Source: Tetrastigma voinierianum (Eukaryota > Streptophyta > Magnoliopsida > Vitales > Vitaceae). From it: a DNA stretch of 64,000 nucleotides. The stretch lies in contig JAEQBH010009464.1 in NCBI GenBank assembly GCA_016808115.1, positions 22,280 to 86,279 of the forward strand, written 5' to 3'. The first letter of the stretch is position 1. The number at the start of each line of letters is the position of its first letter. Made by a program: the position numbers and the translations under genes. Below are positions 12,190-22,525 of the stretch, piece by piece. Below the pieces are notes generated by a model. The model was not told the DNA's origin and did no database searches. It saw nothing but the letters and a program-made list of their open reading frames with translations.

Positions 12190-14020
12190 TGTGGAGGCTC
12201 AGGTGTACCCAGCTCTGTCCCCATAACTTGGCCCAGGATGCAAATTGTCCTCGATATATGCCCGTTCCCTGAATTCAGATTTGTGACCCGTCAACAGGAA
12301 ATCATTGGATGTCGGGTAACTGGGCTTCACTCCTGAACCAGACAGAACTCTCCTTTAATGCGGGAGGAACACTATGCAGTGAGAACACATCCCGACAATT
12401 AACTTGTAGCGCGGTCGGTATGAGAAATAAAATAAAGCTGAGCCACGATATTGATACTCACAAAAATTACATATTTATATACCAATAGTTCAGCTTGGTC
12501 GTTTACAATACTCTGCTAGCTTTATATCAAATTTAAGGGTTTTAATAATGTTCTAGCGAATCTAGCCTAACTGGGCTTTTCTTCTAACAAGCCTCTAGTG
12601 AAACGTCGTCCTCCTTTTACCTCCTTTATTGCACGAAATAGGCGGTCCTCGACGGGGTGGCGAAGCCGATGATAATTTCCCTCGTAGGTTGCTCCGCCTA
12701 AGTGCATGTCATGACAAAAAATCGCACTTTCCAGTAATGCATGATCTACTGAATGTCTACATGCCCGATCCGTATACCGAGTTCCTGCCGACTCCCTCCA
12801 CGCACATTACTTTAAGCCAAATGCGGTAAAATGCGGAGTTTTCAAAACAAAAGCTTTTTGTTCTGAAAACTGTCGCAAAGTTTGTTACATTATTAGACAA
12901 CTTCCCTCCGAGGCGAATCTTTGGATAACCCTCAAACAATTCTGGGCCCCCTCATGATGAATTGTTGGGCCATTATCGACCACCGATTCTCGAAAATCTT
13001 CATAAAATTTCTTACCACAAAACCATTTTTTAGTTTGTTTTTATTTCATGTCGTATGCTACTTCCCTAATATTCCCCAAGGTGCCCCAGAAATTCCATAT
13101 AGAATACGTATGCCAATTCAAAATATTCATGCTAATATATATTTTCATGTATATATTAACATAATTAAATTCACACAATTCATGTTATTCTAATTTATAA
13201 TAACATAAAAAATTGCTCCATAGGCTAGGCTAACCAATCAAGCAATTCTACATTTTGAATCACCCAAATACTAAAATCACCACGACAAAATCTGCACATT
13301 GAATAGTGAAACCAGGTTCGGCCTTGTTCACGGCCCACACAATAGAGATTTTCTATCTTTCGGTTCAAATGTTTAAGGCGAAATCACGGCTAAGTCAAGC
13401 CTCATGTATCACTAACCATTCACATGGCTCTTGTGAGGCCCTTTCTGGCTTAAGAAATTTCACTTCTTGAGTTGTGAACTCCACCAAATGGGGTAATCCA
13501 CTCGTAGCCCACCGCCCCGTGTAGAACAACTTTACTTCTTGGCGAAGCGAGCGGCGGTGCGAGCGAGGAAATCTAGAGATAAATCACCTTTCTCTCTAAA
13601 TATATCAGCACCCCACTGCCACGATTTCTCTTTTTTGGAGAAAAGAAAAACGTTCCTTTTATCACCAGCTCTCATTTAACTTTTCCAAAGAATTCCGCTT
13701 GTCCCCTTTAAGTGTTCGATTTTGACCTTGTTAATCAATACCATTCGTCTCTGTACTTTCACTAATCATGAAACATGTGTCACATGGGTATGTTATCGAT
13801 TTGAAATCATATCTATCTTTACAGTTTTACGGCACCGATGTCGATTTGCCTCAGCGTGAAATTCGACATATGGTGTAGGGGTGGCGTGGTAGTAGATTTT
13901 ACGAGATGATTCAACCGTTAGATCGGACTGATCATCCGAGATCTAGAAAAATTTTGGATTTTGACCGAAATTACCATTTTACCCTTTTTCGAGAAAATTT
14001 GAATTTTCTTGGAACACTCA
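12190..14020 (-). repeat. 3' LTR of the Tekay-type element (LTR A)
   Basis: It matches LTR B (19,279-21,004) through a shared series: CTCGACGGGGTGGCGAAGCC (12,649) against GGTGGCGAAGCCC, CATGATCTACTGAATGTC against CATGATCTCTTGAATGTC, TCAAAACAAAAGCTT (12,842 and 19,841), GGATAACCCTCAAA (12,922 and 19,919), and TTTTGACCGAAATTACCATTT (13,959) against TTTTGACCAAAATTACCATTT. The upper end, ACTCA at 14,020, abuts the polypurine tract. The lower end is uncertain; TGTGGAGGCTCAGG at 12,190 is the best candidate terminus. Confidence 0.7.
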
Positions 14021-14060
14021 TTCTCTTTCCCCTTAAAGAGGAATTTCGTCCGAAATTCTT
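14021..14060 (-). other. Polypurine tract next to the 3' LTR
   Basis: On the minus strand GAATTTCGGACGAAATTCC leads into TTTAAGGGGAAAGAGAA and then the LTR. This purine run just outside the 3' LTR is the expected primer for plus-strand synthesis. It fixes the element's orientation. Confidence 0.7.
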
Positions 14061-14169
14061 TACAATCACTACTAGTCCACATGCATACAACGTGCCATGC
14101 CATGCATGTAAACTAGTCATTTAAGTGATAACTAAACCATACACTTTATCCACTAACAAACAAGAAGGG

Positions 14170-14560
14170 ATGGATGGCCCGCGCTCGTGTCCTGCGCTCA
14201 CTTTGATTCCTCCCGGCTCCCGCAGTCTTTTCGTAGCGCCCTCGCTAGCTGCCTCACGTTCTTGCGTCGCAAAGCCTGATCCAATTTATCCATAATGCAT
14301 TTGGTTCACTCTCTCGAAGGTCTCATCGTATCATGATCTCTGATCTTATGGTGGATCTGGAGTGTACCTGCGGAGCATGGAGACGTGAAATACCTCGTGG
14401 ACACCTGACATGCTGGCGGTAAGCGGCCGGTACGTTCTGATGCCTACCCTCTGAGTATCTTGAAGGGCCCGATAAACCTACGGCGATACTTCCACCAACT
14501 AACAGGGCGACTGCCCTCCTCCTCACCAAACTGCACCGCCAATTTTCATCCTCGCCTAAA
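14170..14560 (-). pseudogene. Integrase C-terminal tail, with possible chromodomain remnant
   Basis: On the minus strand YRRRFIGPFKILRG (14,449-14,490) matches the GPF-type block after the gypsy integrase core. VFHVSMLRRYTPDP within 14,352-14,409 is an excellent match to the conserved tail of Tekay/Del-type integrases. These two blocks are in different frames. Below them LRRKNVRQLARALRKD at about 14,210-14,265 is a loose candidate for the chromodomain, which in this family binds modified histones and steers integration into heterochromatin. It is too eroded to be sure. Open frames on either strand here are shadows. Confidence 0.75.
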
Positions 14561-14889
14561 CTCTAAAGGTGCGACGTTGTTACTCAGCCTATTCTTCTAC
14601 GCTCGCGGCGTGAAGGCGTTGTCCATCATCAACTCCATAAGTGTCTCTAATCGGTCGAGGACCGATGATAGACTCTTTCCCACCTCGGTCAAACTTCTCG
14701 ATGATATGACACCACAATACCTGCAGACGCCATCTGTATGCTACTTCGATAAGCTGTTGTTGTGGAAGAATTCACTAAGGGCAAATACTCTTACAGGTCT
14801 ATATAATCCGGGCAGCGCTCGCGGCATATCTCCGCTCCCAAACTAATAGTCTCGGCCGACCATTTATCACGTGGAATTATGAAGTTGTG

Positions 14890-15400
14890 CCTCTTCGGTG
14901 AAGTAGTGCTGTCCATAGCCTTTGGAAACTCTTCCAGGTCAAGCGTAAACCTCAGGGTCTCTATCAAACCTGGATCACTGGACCTCCATGTGCGGGACTA
15001 TCTCAGATATCTGGCCGGCGGAATCTCTCCTCTGATGTGAGGTAATCCATGCAGTGAAAATGTCGACCGTGAGGCGGTCCTTATCACCCATGCGCATTAA
15101 CCATCCTGGTGTTCGACACTTCAGTGGATCTAAATCCATACGTGTGACCTCCACTTTCCGCCTCAGCCCTCCAAATATTTGAAGTGGCCACAAACAGTGT
15201 TCGATATAACCTAGACAAGGCTGAGACCATTCTGACAAAGTCTGTGTCTGTTCATTAAGGCTCCCGATGATCTGGCGACAGATCTTGAGCCATCTTAAAT
15301 TTACCTGGATGCCGCAACAAATTAAGGCTTGATGAAACTCCTGAGAATCTCTTGCCCGATAGTCAGCGGAGACCTGCGAGTCCTGCATCTTTAGAAGACT
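14890..15400 (-). pseudogene. Integrase core remnant
   Basis: The minus strand gives WKVEVTRMDLD at about 15,130-15,162, then DRLTVDIF at about 15,055-15,085, ISEIVPHMEV near 14,985 and SRFDRDPE at about 14,955-14,982. Together these follow the order of the gypsy integrase catalytic core: the segment with the first aspartate, the DRLTKS-like strand, and the block with the second aspartate. The expected glutamate block is not clear. A downstream NNS block near 14,760 fits the end of the core. Frameshifts occur between blocks, and the 137-codon frame at 14,975-15,388 covers only part of the true reading. Confidence 0.75.
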
Positions 15401-15639
15401 ACCGTCTGCGTGGATGAATTAAAAGCCCCTCGTCACCCGTACGTGCCTTTCGATCCTTGATGGACACCTATCTCCTTGTCCTGCCCTTAGGACTCAATCA
15501 CTTTACTCAAAAAAACTGATTACAGCTACTAACTCCCCAAGCAATACTACCAGGCACTGCTAGATTATCATTATCTTCAAGCTTGTCCCACAGTCTCGTC
15601 TTTGTCTTCCATCTGAAGGTCAAACAATAATCTCTCGAC

Positions 15640-16310
15640 TTAGACTAAGGCGCATTAGCCACATTTTTACCTGCCCCCACGGTTTGCCAGTACGAAAATT
15701 GAAGTCATAATCCTCTAGGAACTCCATCCGCCAGTTGCCTCACCTTTGAGTCCTTTGGTAATATCACCCAGGCTTTATGGTGGTACTTTCAAACACTCAC
15801 CATATAAATAGTGGTATTTAAATCTTCAAAGCGAGACTCACGTATGACTCCATGTGGGTATGCTGATGATCTGCTCTGGATTCTTTTCTTGGCGAAGACA
15901 TCTTTACCTCTCGGGACTGCATCAAAACACGCCGTTCCGGCCCTCGAGGGCATCTGTCTCTTGTGTATCCACAATCAGGACTATCGAATAGGATGCGAAG
16001 TAAGCCTCCTCTTTAACTCCTGAAATACCTTCATATGGTCCACATCAATCAACTTGACCTCCTTCAGGTCTGATATAAATATCAGGTACCTAAATGTGGG
16101 AGAGAAATCATAAGCCAGATCTTACATATAGTACCCGACCCGATCCCGGCTTCATTATCTCGGCTGACTTGACATCTCCCGATGACTCATCACGGCCTAG
16201 ACCTTCTCTGGTCCAGCGACACACGATCGCGACTGCGTCCCGAAATCTCACCTCAATAAACGGCACTTTCGGGCTTGGTGCGCCGCCATTGATGGGTCTC
16301 AACAAGCGCT
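15640..16310 (-). pseudogene. RNase H domain remnant
   Basis: RNase H removes the RNA strand during reverse transcription. On the minus strand ALKI followed by YHYLYGE (15,796-15,835) matches the conserved centre of the Ty3/gypsy RNase H. QWRMEFLEDYDF (about 15,690-15,730) and a frame-shifted GKANVVADAL-like block (15,646-15,690) match its end, which precedes the integrase linker. Upstream, GVLMQ-like sequence lies near 15,920, where the first catalytic region should be. Gaps and stops separate the blocks, and no catalytic set can be assembled. Confidence 0.75.
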
Positions 16311-16870
16311 AAAAGCGATCCTCCAGTGATACTCATATCGGCTTTGATTGGGAGTAGATCAAATCTTCTCCGTGAACTAAGACCAGCGATTTGATAGTTT
16401 GGAATACCCTATGCATGAGGTCCATGAATCTGGTTGGCATCGTCCAGTGAGAATCACGAAAGTAAACTCAAGGTACCATGCTGTCCTAACCTTTGTCTTG
16501 GATATCGTCTCCTTAACCTCAGTGATGCGTAACAGAGTGCAGAGAGATACGTCTTGGAGTGAACTCGGCTCCTCTAGATTATCATTGATTATCAATCCTC
16601 GACAATGGTATGGGTTCTTGGTAATACATTTAATTGTCAGGTGGTCAGTACGCGGTCGAAGGGTCATCAGCTATTCTTCACCAGCAGGCGGGCGCCCCAT
16701 GGTGAAGTGCAGATTACGATGAACCCTTGTCTGTTAGCCTTAATTGGACTGGGTTCTTCTGACTCAGCTTGGTTGCCGCATCGCTGTGGAGTCATGAAGC
16801 CGACGAAGTACCGGGAGTAACCGACCAACAGTCTACAGCCTTTGGAAGGCCGAGTCGATAGTTCGATTAA
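16311..16870 (-). pseudogene. Reverse transcriptase remnant
   Basis: Minus-strand blocks appear in family order: an ELK..VQLQEL-like segment near 16,750, TSPWGARLLVK (16,678-16,710), KTKVRTAWYLEF (about 16,465-16,500), and FMDLMHRVFQ (16,399-16,432), then LIYSQSK-like sequence near 16,350. These are the fingers and palm of a Ty3/gypsy reverse transcriptase. The stretch that should carry the catalytic pair of aspartates (about 16,360-16,380) is lost to indels. The 96-codon minus-strand frame at 16,377-16,667 crosses several of these blocks but switches out of register. It is the best-preserved pol domain of this element. Confidence 0.85.
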
Positions 16871-17149
16871 GAAAACTTATCTCCGTACCACGACTACAGA
16901 TGAGTCTGATACAGGTCTCATCACTCCCTTTAGGGAGTAGGCTTGCTAGCTGACACTGCCCAGCCCCAGTCAGTAGCCACTGTGGACTGCGTACCTTGTA
17001 TGGAGGCTAATGTCATGCTGTCCCCCCACGAAAGACAACATAAATCTGAAGTCGTGCATAGTAGGCGGTAACCCTCCCTCACAGCTCATCGATATAAGCG
17101 ACTTCATAAAAATTGTCGACCAATCCGCCACACGAGATGGTAAGACTCG

Positions 17150-17480
17150 GCACCATCACGACCCTCGGGTCAGTAGAATCAAGAGATCTCTAACTCGAAA
17201 CCGACATATCATCCACATCCTGCATACCCAATCCCTGGGAAGGCTCATATAAGGGCTCCTCAGTACTCAACTACAAGCGACTCTATCCCTGGCTTGATGC
17301 AGCAATGAATGAATCACGAAACACCGAATCAAATAACACTCTTGCCCATAAGTGAGAGATAGCAAAACGTACCACTGCACTCTTGGTTGATCTCTTGACT
17401 GGCTGAACAGTGTGATCAGAATGAACCGCCCCAGACTCCTGATGTCCCACACTGTGTTTCGTCCTCTGCCTCATTTATAA
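17150..17480 (-). pseudogene. Aspartic protease remnant
   Basis: The minus strand encodes RVLFDSVFRDSFIAASS at 17,293-17,342, which matches the active-site region of the Ty3/gypsy pepsin-like protease that cuts Gag-Pol. The catalytic triad Asp-Ser/Thr-Gly reads DSV, so the glycine is gone. The linker that normally precedes it is hinted at near 17,450. The 16,870-17,150 interval between protease and RT holds no clear block. Confidence 0.7.
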
Positions 17481-19255
17481 CGGCCTCTCTGGCCTGCTGA
17501 TGGCAGCAGGAGTGCGTTTTCTCTGCCCGATCTTGGCTCCTGGCTGTCTTAGGGTGCATGGAGGAATCTTAACATCTCCTCACGTCCTCTGTTGGTGGAT
17601 TTGTATTATCTGAGGCTGCGGATCCTTTCTCTGGGCCAGTCCCTCCTCATATATTCGTTTTTCATAAATGTGCTTTCTTCTGCCCATCTAACTGGCATTC
17701 TTCGTCTCTTTGATGATTGGGGATGGGTGTTCCATAATTTTGGGTTTGCTTCTTTCCCACTAGGTTTGGAGAGAAAGATGGATCTCCTTTACTCTGTGCA
17801 ACCTCCTTATCACCGTTTTTACCTCATATATTATATTACTCTTCTTATGGTCATTGTGGAAGATGATGTATACAAATCTTGGAATAGTTTAACATACTGG
17901 CTCATTTCTTGCACATGTATCGCGATGGCGGCGGCTAACGATCCCTCGGCTCGTGAACTGGCGATTGGCGGGTGGTGCGACCCGTTATACCGATGAACGC
18001 GCCCTGCGTTCGCAAACAACCATTGTATATACGCGAAGCCTAACTGAGTTAAGTTTCAGCAGCGGTATCTCGAGGTGTAAACCGACCTCGAGACTCTTCC
18101 TTCCTCCCGAAAACATTTCATACACAGTATTAATGCGTTCATGGTAATCTAGAATAATAATCTCTTATTTTAATCATACACAATAATAATAAAAATTATT
18201 TTATTTTATTTTCTTTGCTTCATTATTTATGTTTTGAAAACCTCGTAGGCGGTGCTCATGAGCAGTGTTTCAAAACGGTTTACAGTGAAAACTAGGTCAT
18301 GTGCATAGTGTGCTACCCGTAGCCCGAGCAGATGTTTGAGGCGGCGATATCGTAACCGGGTAGATTGCGTATAATGGCCCGCAGGCGCGTGTCGTGGCCA
18401 TGTCGCGGGCGTCTACGCCGTGTGTCGTATGACGCACGCGTGTCACCGTGACGTGCCGTCGTTAATCGTCCGGCGCCGTAGCGACTGGCTAGCGGCGTGG
18501 TGTTTGTAACCTCCTCGGTAGGTGTCGTGGCGCGTGCCACTATCGTCTTCGCCAGCGTTGTATCATTGCAGCAATGGCTGAGCCAGCCTCTTGTCGCCAT
18601 TAACGTTCATGTCGCGCCACCCGCCCGGCTAGGCCTCCTCTGTCGCGATACAATAGGTTGTATGGTGACGCACCACTGCTGCTTGACCCGGTGTCGCGGC
18701 GTGTTCTTTTATGCCCTTGCGCCGCCGGTTGGTAGTAATGGGTCTTCCCCATCTGGCCGAGTGTCGTGGCCGCATTCACCGGCCTTGTCATGTGGCCCTT
18801 TGGTGTGCGCGCGAAAGCTGCCTGTGTCCACGACCAAAGTATTCTCGTGGCTTCAACGTAGGAAAGAGGCATTAGCCCACGTCGGTTTAAGTTCACGCAC
18901 CCTTTTTTTCACTCATTTTTCATTTGTTCCACCCTCTTGGAAACAAAAAAATATGACTGATATTATTTTTCATTTTCCAGTAAACAAAATAGTCCATTAA
19001 AAATTAATTTTTTTTCGAGTTTACACATTATAAAACTTTGCGAAAAACTCTTCCATACATTGTTTTTCTTATGTGCTATTACGGCTGACAATCACATAAC
19101 ATACCGCGACAATTCATCTGACACATGATCACATGATCATCAAAGTGCCTGAGAATGCGTTATCTAACTCGTGCCACTTCAAGTCACAAATGTCGTATAC
19201 CTAACTTATTGATACTAAACTACACTTTAGTATCCGACATTAAACTCTAGGCATT
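17480..19255 (-). pseudogene. Decayed gag and leader region
   Basis: By position between primer site and protease this should encode Gag, the capsid and nucleocapsid protein. I cannot read capsid blocks. 18,340-18,900 is CpG-rich and gives Arg/Gly/Pro-rich frames on the minus strand (for example 18,600-18,896), as expected for the basic N-terminus of chromovirus Gag. A similar CpG-rich stretch sits at the same distance from the primer site at 38,360-38,590. 17,620-18,400 also resembles 21,030-21,900, including GCGGTGCTCATGAGC at 18,251 and 21,796. The 167-codon + strand frame at 18,497-19,000 is antisense to this and probably chance. Confidence 0.4.
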
Positions 19256-19260
19256 TATAA

Positions 19261-19278
19261 ACCTAAGTTTGATACAGT
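19261..19278 (-). other. Primer-binding site, initiator-Met-tRNA type
   Basis: Read on the minus strand, CTGTATCAAACTTAGG directly follows the LTR terminus at 19,279. It is a degraded match to the 3' end complement of initiator methionine tRNA, followed by the CTTAGGTTTA-type leader common in this group. A sister copy lies at 39,023-39,055. Confidence 0.6.
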
Positions 19279-21004
19279 TGTGGCGCTTTTTATTTCACGG
19301 GGTTTGTTGTGGCAGTGACAGTACACGAATCTCGTGGATGTAGATGCTTGACTTCCACTCTAAAAATCGGGATGGTCTCTTCTTAAGGAAAACCACAAGT
19401 GCAAGCTTGTCCCTGACATTGGCCAGCCAGGGTCATGTGCGGTAAAAATAGCGCTTCATGACCATGCATCAATATCACAGTGTCAACTACTAATGGTTCA
19501 AGTCTTTACGTACTCTTCTTAACATCTCAAATTGGTTTTAATACATGATTTCTACAAGCAGGCCCAAGCCGGCTTGACTTTCTTCTTCTTGTGCGGCCTC
19601 CCAGTGAGCGTCGTCCTCTGTACACTCCTTGTGCACAAATAGTGATCCTCAGCGGTGGCGAAGCCCAGTAGTGATAATTCTCTACTTCAGGTTGCTCCCC
19701 GCCCTAAGTGTACATGTCATGGCAAACAATCACACTCAAGTAAATACATGATCTCTTGAATGTCACACGTACTGATCTCTATATCTCGAGTCACTCATCG
19801 GCTCCCTCACGCATCTTTAAGCGAATCTAGTAAAAATGGTTCAAAACAAAAGCTTTGTTCTCGAAAACTATCTGGGATTGATCAAAATTTGATGAATGAC
19901 CCTTAGGCGGAATTTGTTGGATAACCCTCAAAGCTGGTCATGACCTTGATGTGGTGTTGGACAACCTTCAACACAATTCTCCAGGAAAATCATCCGTCGA
20001 AATTCTTTTCCGCAGATATTTTCATTTTAACTTTCTTTCATGTCATGCACTCACACCTAATAATTCTAGAAGCGATTATACGGAATACATTCTCCCCGAA
20101 TTCAATATTCATGCTAACATATATTTACACCATGTATATATTAACAATTAAATTCACCTGATTCATGTTATTCAAATTACAACAATAACATAAGAAAATT
20201 AAACTCCTTGATACAGTCTTAATCAAGCAATTCATTTTGAATCACCTAAACCATCAAAATCACCTGACAAAATCCGTGAGCAGTGAAACCCTCGGTCGGC
20301 ATTGTTCGACCACATAATGAAGATTTTCTCCACTCGGTTCCAAATGTTTTTGAGACTGAAATCACGGCTAAAGTCAAACCTTAGAATATCCACGCGATTC
20401 ACATGGCTCTTAGCGAAAAATCTTCTAAGTAGGAAGAAGACCCTACCTCTTGAAGTTGTGGAACTCCACGAATCGGTATCCGCAGCGTGGCCCTATGCGA
20501 TAAAACAACTTTACTTCTTAGCCCCAGAAAGTGAGCAAAAAGCCGGTCCGACAGCGGAAATCTGAAATTACACTTTCTCTCTCACATGTCTGTATCCGAC
20601 ACCATACAGTTCTCTTTTGTTTTGGAAAAACTATTCGCTAGTCTTATTTTCATTTAACATTTCGAAATTGTCTCCTTTAGTTGGATTTTGACGCGGCTTA
20701 ATCACAACCATTCGTCTCATTCCATCGCTAATCATGCGACATGTGTCCACATGAGTACATGTGAAAGTGACTTTGTCACATCGCTGTCTTTTCATGGCCC
20801 GGGTTTCTGACGTTCGGCGCTGGTGCCTTGAAAATGTGGAAATTGGGTTGTATCGGGTCAGCGAGAATCGGCGATGGTATTAGATTTTGCGAGAGCGATT
20901 CCCGATAGCGAAGTTCGTTTTTAATAAATGAATCCCAAAAATTTTAGTTTTGACCAAAATTACCATTTACCCTTTCGAAGAATTTAGAATTTTCGGGTTT
21001 TGCA
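19279..21004 (-). repeat. 5' LTR of the Tekay-type element (LTR B)
   Basis: It is 1.73 kb, with termini TGTGGCGC at 19,279 and TTTTGCA at 21,004 on the + strand. On the minus strand that second end reads TGCAAAACCCGAAAATTC, the usual outer start. The inner end abuts the primer site. It matches LTR A in order but with many small insertions, deletions and substitutions. It would carry the element's promoter; I see no clear TATA box. Confidence 0.75.
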
Positions 21005-21930
21005 ACCTTCAGGATCCACGCCTCTGGTAATCCCTCCTCATATGTTATTTCTTGTGATGGAATCACTGTCACATCTGCCCGATTAGCCGTAGCTAGATCG
21101 AGCGGCCGTTGTTTGAGGTGTTCAAACGCGGGATCTACGCCTTAATGACGATCTCCCGGTTGGTCAATCGGCCCGGTGTGGTGGAAACATGCTCCCCCGC
21201 TCACGTGCTGGGGTCGTGTACCACCCCTGGTTGGCGTCTTGGCCTTGCCACGGTGGCCCACGGCCTTGTCCCTAGATCCACTGAAGCGGAAAGTCTTCTT
21301 CTTTCCCAAGTTAGGAGAATTCGAATGCCTTCTTCCTCTTGGTACTAGCACCCTATCACGGATTACACCTTATGTCGTCTTCTTCTCTTTCAATGATCAG
21401 AGTTCATGCTGACCATCAGTCCACTTCTATAATAAGTCGAAGGATGATATACGAAACCGAAGGTCACTCATTTTTCCTCATTCTAAATGCACGTTTCGTA
21501 TAATATATGTGTTTGCAACCCACTTCTGACCTTTGCGTAGGCCGTTGATTGGAAACAGTGTGCCATTCGCACCTCCGCTTGGGCGACCTCCGTGTCCGTC
21601 CTCGACACCTGCATCTACACATGTCCGTTAATAGTTGGGTTTGTCAACGCTCCAGGCTAGTTATCATCTGGCCAGAGACACTATTCACACATCAATTTTT
21701 TTCCATGCACCATATCAAGGCATTCATATAATAAGGTAAACATTACATATATGGTCATACCGCAATCAAATTTTTAAAATTTTCTACTCTTTTTAAACCT
21801 GTGAGCGGTGCTCATGAGCGGTGTCGTGAATAGTGTTCCCGAAACTTGATGACTGGTAGTGCCATTGTGCACTACTACTGAGTCGAGATTAAGGTACCGA
21901 TGATACGCTGACATTTAACAGCCACGAAGT
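21005..21930 (-). pseudogene. Gag remnant of an older Tekay-type copy
   Basis: This piece lies outside LTR B yet resembles the gag region of the element beside it (17,620-18,400): CCCTCCTCATAT recurs at 17,640 and 21,031, and GGTGCTCATGAGC at 18,253 and 21,798. On the minus strand a frame at 21,142-21,351 is rich in Lys, Arg and Gly and contains GGACFHHTGPIDQPG, which has the spacing of a worn retroviral zinc knuckle with its cysteines mostly lost. This suggests the element at 12.2-21.0 kb inserted within another chromovirus copy. The zinc-knuckle reading is an inference. Confidence 0.4.
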
Positions 21931-22525
21931 CACTGCGAGTGCGCGGTGCGCCGCGTTTATCTTTGGGCGTTATCTGCCCGGTGGGTGACCACGCTGGTAG
22001 CCTGCCCCCGTATCGGCGACGCCTTCGCCAGAATTACATGACCACAATGACCATTGTGAAGGGCCCGGTGAACGAAACCGGGTTGCGACCCTAGCGCCCG
22101 ATCCTTACCTGGCCCGAGTGCGACATCAAACCATGTTGCCGTCCTGAGGCCAAGCGGTCGCGACCTGAAGCGGGGAATTGACACCGCCTCGATAGGCGAA
22201 ATTTTGGTCGCGACTCAAAGGCTACGCCCATCAGAGCTTCCAAAAACCGTAATCGCGGCGACTTTGATGAGGCGATCGAATTAGCGACCCCATGCGGCGA
22301 TCAACCGCGACACTAATCACGATTGTATGGCCAAGCGAAACGCCACTGGAGTGTGAGCTGGGCACATTTGTGGCGAGGTCTGGCGTCCGATTTACGGTTG
22401 CGACCCGAGCTGAACCATGTCGGCGTCAGCGACCAACGGGTCAGCCTTTGGCTGGGTTTAGACCCCCATTTCCTCAATTACTTAGCGTGGTTATCTACGC
22501 TTTCTGTTCTCTGTTTCATTATGAG
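21931..22525. repeat. Athila-LTR-like GTCGCGAC fragment
   Basis: Two exact GTCGCGAC palindromes (22,157-22,164 and 22,207-22,214) and many GCGACC/GCGATC variants occur here. This is the signature of the Athila-type LTRs that begin next door at 22,526. GC content is higher than in the surroundings. I cannot align it to a particular LTR segment, so orientation is open. The short + strand frames at 22,292-22,655 look like chance. Confidence 0.4.

Larger units (their letters stand above)
12190..21004 (-). mobile_element. Tekay/Del-type Ty3/gypsy element, near full length, defective
   Basis: An 8.8 kb LTR retrotransposon is read on the minus strand. From high to low coordinates: 5' LTR (19,279-21,004), primer-binding site (19,261-19,278), gag/leader (about 17,480-19,255), protease, reverse transcriptase, RNase H, integrase with tail (14,170-17,480), polypurine tract (14,021-14,060) and 3' LTR (12,190-14,020). 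The order PR-RT-RH-IN is that of Ty3/gypsy, and the integrase tail block and tRNA-Met-like primer site point to the Tekay/Del chromovirus group. Every domain is crossed by frameshifts and stops, and the LTRs have diverged by many substitutions and small indels. No target-site duplication could be recognised. It is inactive. Confidence 0.8.

Noticed and set aside
14975..15388. 137-codon minus-strand frame as an intact gene
   Set aside because: It only partly overlaps integrase blocks and moves out of register; the real similarity needs frame changes.
18340..18600. CpG island marking a host gene promoter
   Set aside because: No gene follows, and the position matches the gag start of the surrounding element, as at 38.4 kb.
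18497..19000. 167-codon + strand frame
   Set aside because: It is antisense to the gag/leader of the minus-strand Tekay-type element. Its length is explained by locally high GC content and few stops.
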